The notes beneath the pieces were generated by a model. The model did no database searches. It was not told the origin of the DNA and saw only the letters and a program-made list of their open reading frames with translations. Source: UBA931 sp036825435 (lineage in GTDB: Bacteria; Pseudomonadota; Gammaproteobacteria; Burkholderiales; Casimicrobiaceae). Taken from it: 14,128 bases of DNA. The position numbers were made by a program, and so were the translations under genes. This document shows positions 12,073 through 14,128 of the stretch, piece after piece. Each line of letters starts with the position of its first letter. Position 1 is the first letter of the stretch. The stretch spans positions 1 to 14,128 of the forward strand of contig DAISYG010000057.1 of NCBI GenBank assembly GCA_036825435.1. Direction: 5' to 3'.

Positions 12073-14006
12073 GGTTCGTCTTTATTACTGGAAGTCTCCG
12101 ATGCTTCCTCTTCATCAAACTCATCATCGTCAACCAGGAAAGGGCTGCTTGGCTGCGCCAATGTTTTCAGAAAATGCGCTTCAACGGATAAAGACAAAAG
12201 ATCAATGTTGTTGAGCGAGACCTGAATGGCACGTCCCGGCACCAGATTGTTTGGTAAGTCGGCAAGCGTAATGAACAACGGAATTTGCGTCAGTCGTGCG
12301 GCGTTGGCGCGTTTGGTGGTTACGGCTTCGGCTGTCTCCACTTTTTCCTGCAGCAGCCAACGCAAACACCAATAACGTTCCATGGTCTTCTGAAATTCAG
12401 CGTATTGTCGATAAGTCGTTTCAAAATCGCTGAGGATGGCGAGCAATGCGCCATCATTGGCTTCAAATGGCGGTTTCTCTTGGCGTAATATGGCAAGCAA
12501 TTGCTGCTGATTGATCATGTCGCTGTAGCGGCGTAGCGGCGAAGTTGCCCATAAATAATGCGCAACACCCAGACCTTGATGCTCACCCGCACGCGTGCTC
12601 ATGCGCACGCGCGTTTGTTTTTGCGTGCGGAACAAACCGGCGACACGATGTTGCGTTAATAGCTTTCCCCATTGGTCGTTCGCAAAAATGGCACATTCGG
12701 CGATCAGGCGATCCAGCGGTGAACCGCGGCGACGAGGAACAATCGTGATCACGCCTTCGGGATCAGCATCCCAATCAACGTAAAAACTGAATTCAGTGCG
12801 TTCGATTTCTGTTTGTCCGCGTAATGCGCTGTGATGCTGAACAAAGCGCCATAACGTATGCAGTGCTTGATTCACATCGGAACGATCAACGGATTCGGCG
12901 AGCGTGAAATCATCAATAATATCTTCAAAGCACAGATTGGCCGCCATCGTGATGCGGTTGAGTTCGGTGCGTTGCGCGACGGGTGCGCCTGTGTCGTCGA
13001 TTTCAATATAGAGCGACAGCGTTGGCGGTGTGTTGCCCGCTTTCAGCGTAAACGCATCAATCATTTCGTCGGGCAGCATGGTGATTTTGCGCCCGGGCAT
13101 ATACACCGTCGATAAACGCGAGCGCGCAATAGTGTCTAGTGATGATTCGTGCGTGACTGCCAATGCAGGTGCTGCAATATGAATACCAATCTCGGCGTGC
13201 CCATTATCAAGACACTTCACCGAAAATGCGTCATCGTATTCAGTCGTTGTGCGATCGTCGATTGAAAAAGCTTGCACATCTGCAAGCGGAAGCGGCTCAG
13301 TCAGCGCGGCAATATCAGGCATTTCCCAAGCGGGAAAACCAATGCCGCTCGGAAACATCAGGGTTAAAAAGTGATTGAAATGATACTCATGGCTCGACGG
13401 AATCGCCTCGCATGATTCCGCCAGTCGGACCGGTGACATTTTCAATGCGTCGCACGCTGCAGAAAAAGCCTTGTATTCGAGTGTATTTTTATCCGGCTGA
13501 TAAAGCAGCATGGAAAGCTTTTGTCGCAGCGCGTCCGGCATTACGTGATGACGCAGATCAGCACACCAAACCTCTACCTGCTCCGCTTCTCGTGCTTTGC
13601 GTTCGACTGCAGCACGTGCCGCATTGAGTGTATCCAATGGTGCTTTTTTGTAGCGCCCACGCCCTTTCTTGTAAAAGTAGATCGGCGCAGAAAACAAAAC
13701 GAGCGCGGTCGCCATTCGCTGTACCGAAGAAGGATCGTCACCGAAGTAATCGCGCGTCAAATCTTCATAAGAAAATTCGTCATCCGTACAAACTTCCCAA
13801 AGAAAATCCAGATCCATCGTCTGCGCCAATTCTTGCGCCTCTTTCAACGCTTCCGCAGGCGCGGGCTGTGTGAAACGCAACAACACGCGGTCATTGCGCA
13901 CTTTCAGCCGTCGCCCCGTCGGCAACTCGACTTGCAGTGACGCGGGTTGCTCGGAAAGGATCGTGCCGGTTTTAAGTTGACCGCTGTCTTCGAAAAATAG
14001 GTGCAT
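12054..14006 (-). CDS. rnb: RNB-domain exoribonuclease (RNase II family)
   Basis: The enzyme degrades single-stranded RNA 3' to 5'. The 650-residue product starts with a short beta domain (FFEDSGQLKTGTILSE, VELPTGRRLKVR, VLLRF), a helical region with YFYKKGRGRYKKAPLDTL, and the RNB domain from about 245. The metal-binding cluster is FSIDDRTTTEYDDAFSV with D250, E256, D258 and D259; E256 replaces the Asp found in E. coli RNase II. GIHIAAP (274-280), YMPGRKITMLP (302-312) and SPLRRYSDMINQQQL are further family motifs. A short S1-like part and an acidic tail (DDDEFDEEE) end the protein. The N-terminal layout is the one I associate with betaproteobacterial RNase II-like proteins. The ribosome site before ATG 14006 is weak. 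Confidence 0.9.
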   Translation of the reverse strand: MHLFFEDSGQLKTGTILSEQPASLQVELPTGRRLKVRNDRVLLRFTQPAPAEALKEAQELAQTMDLDFLWEVCTDDEFSYEDLTRDYFGDDPSSVQRMATALVLFSAPIYFYKKGRGRYKKAPLDTLNAARAAVERKAREAEQVEVWCADLRHHVMPDALRQKLSMLLYQPDKNTLEYKAFSAACDALKMSPVRLAESCEAIPSSHEYHFNHFLTLMFPSGIGFPAWEMPDIAALTEPLPLADVQAFSIDDRTTTEYDDAFSVKCLDNGHAEIGIHIAAPALAVTHESSLDTIARSRLSTVYMPGRKITMLPDEMIDAFTLKAGNTPPTLSLYIEIDDTGAPVAQRTELNRITMAANLCFEDIIDDFTLAESVDRSDVNQALHTLWRFVQHHSALRGQTEIERTEFSFYVDWDADPEGVITIVPRRRGSPLDRLIAECAIFANDQWGKLLTQHRVAGLFRTQKQTRVRMSTRAGEHQGLGVAHYLWATSPLRRYSDMINQQQLLAILRQEKPPFEANDGALLAILSDFETTYRQYAEFQKTMERYWCLRWLLQEKVETAEAVTTKRANAARLTQIPLFITLADLPNNLVPGRAIQVSLNNIDLLSLSVEAHFLKTLAQPSSPFLVDDDEFDEEEASETSSNKDEPSKTDA

Positions 14007-14108
14007 CGGATATCAAGTCGTTATCGCAATATAAGCAAGAGAGTTTATTGAAAAATAATGAAAAAGACGTATTTCTTGGATTCAACCACGAAGTGCAATT
14101 TTGACAAC

Positions 14109-14128
14109 AGGAAGAAGGGTCAGGATGC
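14109..14128 (+). other. Possible start of a rightward gene at the window edge
   Basis: AAGAAGGG at 14112-14119 lies five bases before ATG 14125-14127, a well-formed translation start cut off by the window. An alternative frame opens at ATG 14058 and runs to the edge (23 codons) but has no ribosome site. The intergenic stretch from 14007 would hold the divergent promoters of this gene and of the exoribonuclease gene; no clear pair can be picked. Confidence 0.3.

Overview
The window looks like a betaproteobacterial chromosome carrying an integrated mobile element. The host assignment rests on the long RNase II-type protein at the right end, whose N-terminal layout I associate with Betaproteobacteria, and on ordinary housekeeping genes (mltA, rpe, htpX). 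The species cannot be named from sequence alone.

Positions 1-7952 are the right part of an integrative and mobilizable element; its left end is outside the window. From left to right it holds: the C-terminal end of a probable plasmid replication initiator; iteron-like repeats and GC-rich hairpins; an AT-rich orphan gene with a transglutaminase-like Cys/His/Asp pattern; a convergent regulator with two helix-turn-helix-like halves; an array of TTTGA repeats spaced by about one helical turn; a parDE-type toxin-antitoxin pair; a spacer with a long-range inverted repeat; an RSF1010-type MobA relaxase reading leftwards from an RSF1010-like oriT; and, reading rightwards, a small MobC/TraD-like protein, a VirD4/TraG-type coupling protein and two very small membrane proteins. 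A tyrosine recombinase gene closes the element.

Between the recombinase and the host genes lies the 3' part (anticodon loop to CCA) of a tRNA-Pro with a CGG anticodon, with no 5' half. This is the expected scar of integration into a tRNA gene. It implies that the intact, rebuilt tRNA lies at the far left end of the element and that 7953 onward is host chromosome.

The host flank has a GNAT acetyltransferase and the lytic transglycosylase mltA on the minus strand; rpe followed by a translationally coupled half-length glycosyltransferase-like gene on the plus strand; htpX on the plus strand; and an RNB-domain exoribonuclease on the minus strand. htpX and the exoribonuclease converge on a strong bidirectional terminator.

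The inferred logic of the element: MobA nicks oriT with help from the small accessory protein; the element-encoded coupling protein presents the nucleoprotein to a type IV channel that is not seen here and is probably supplied by another element; the rep/iteron region and parDE would support a replicating or stabilised form; and the integrase returns the circle to tRNA-Pro. The least explained parts are the phased repeat array with the tandem-HTH regulator and the transglutaminase-like orphan.
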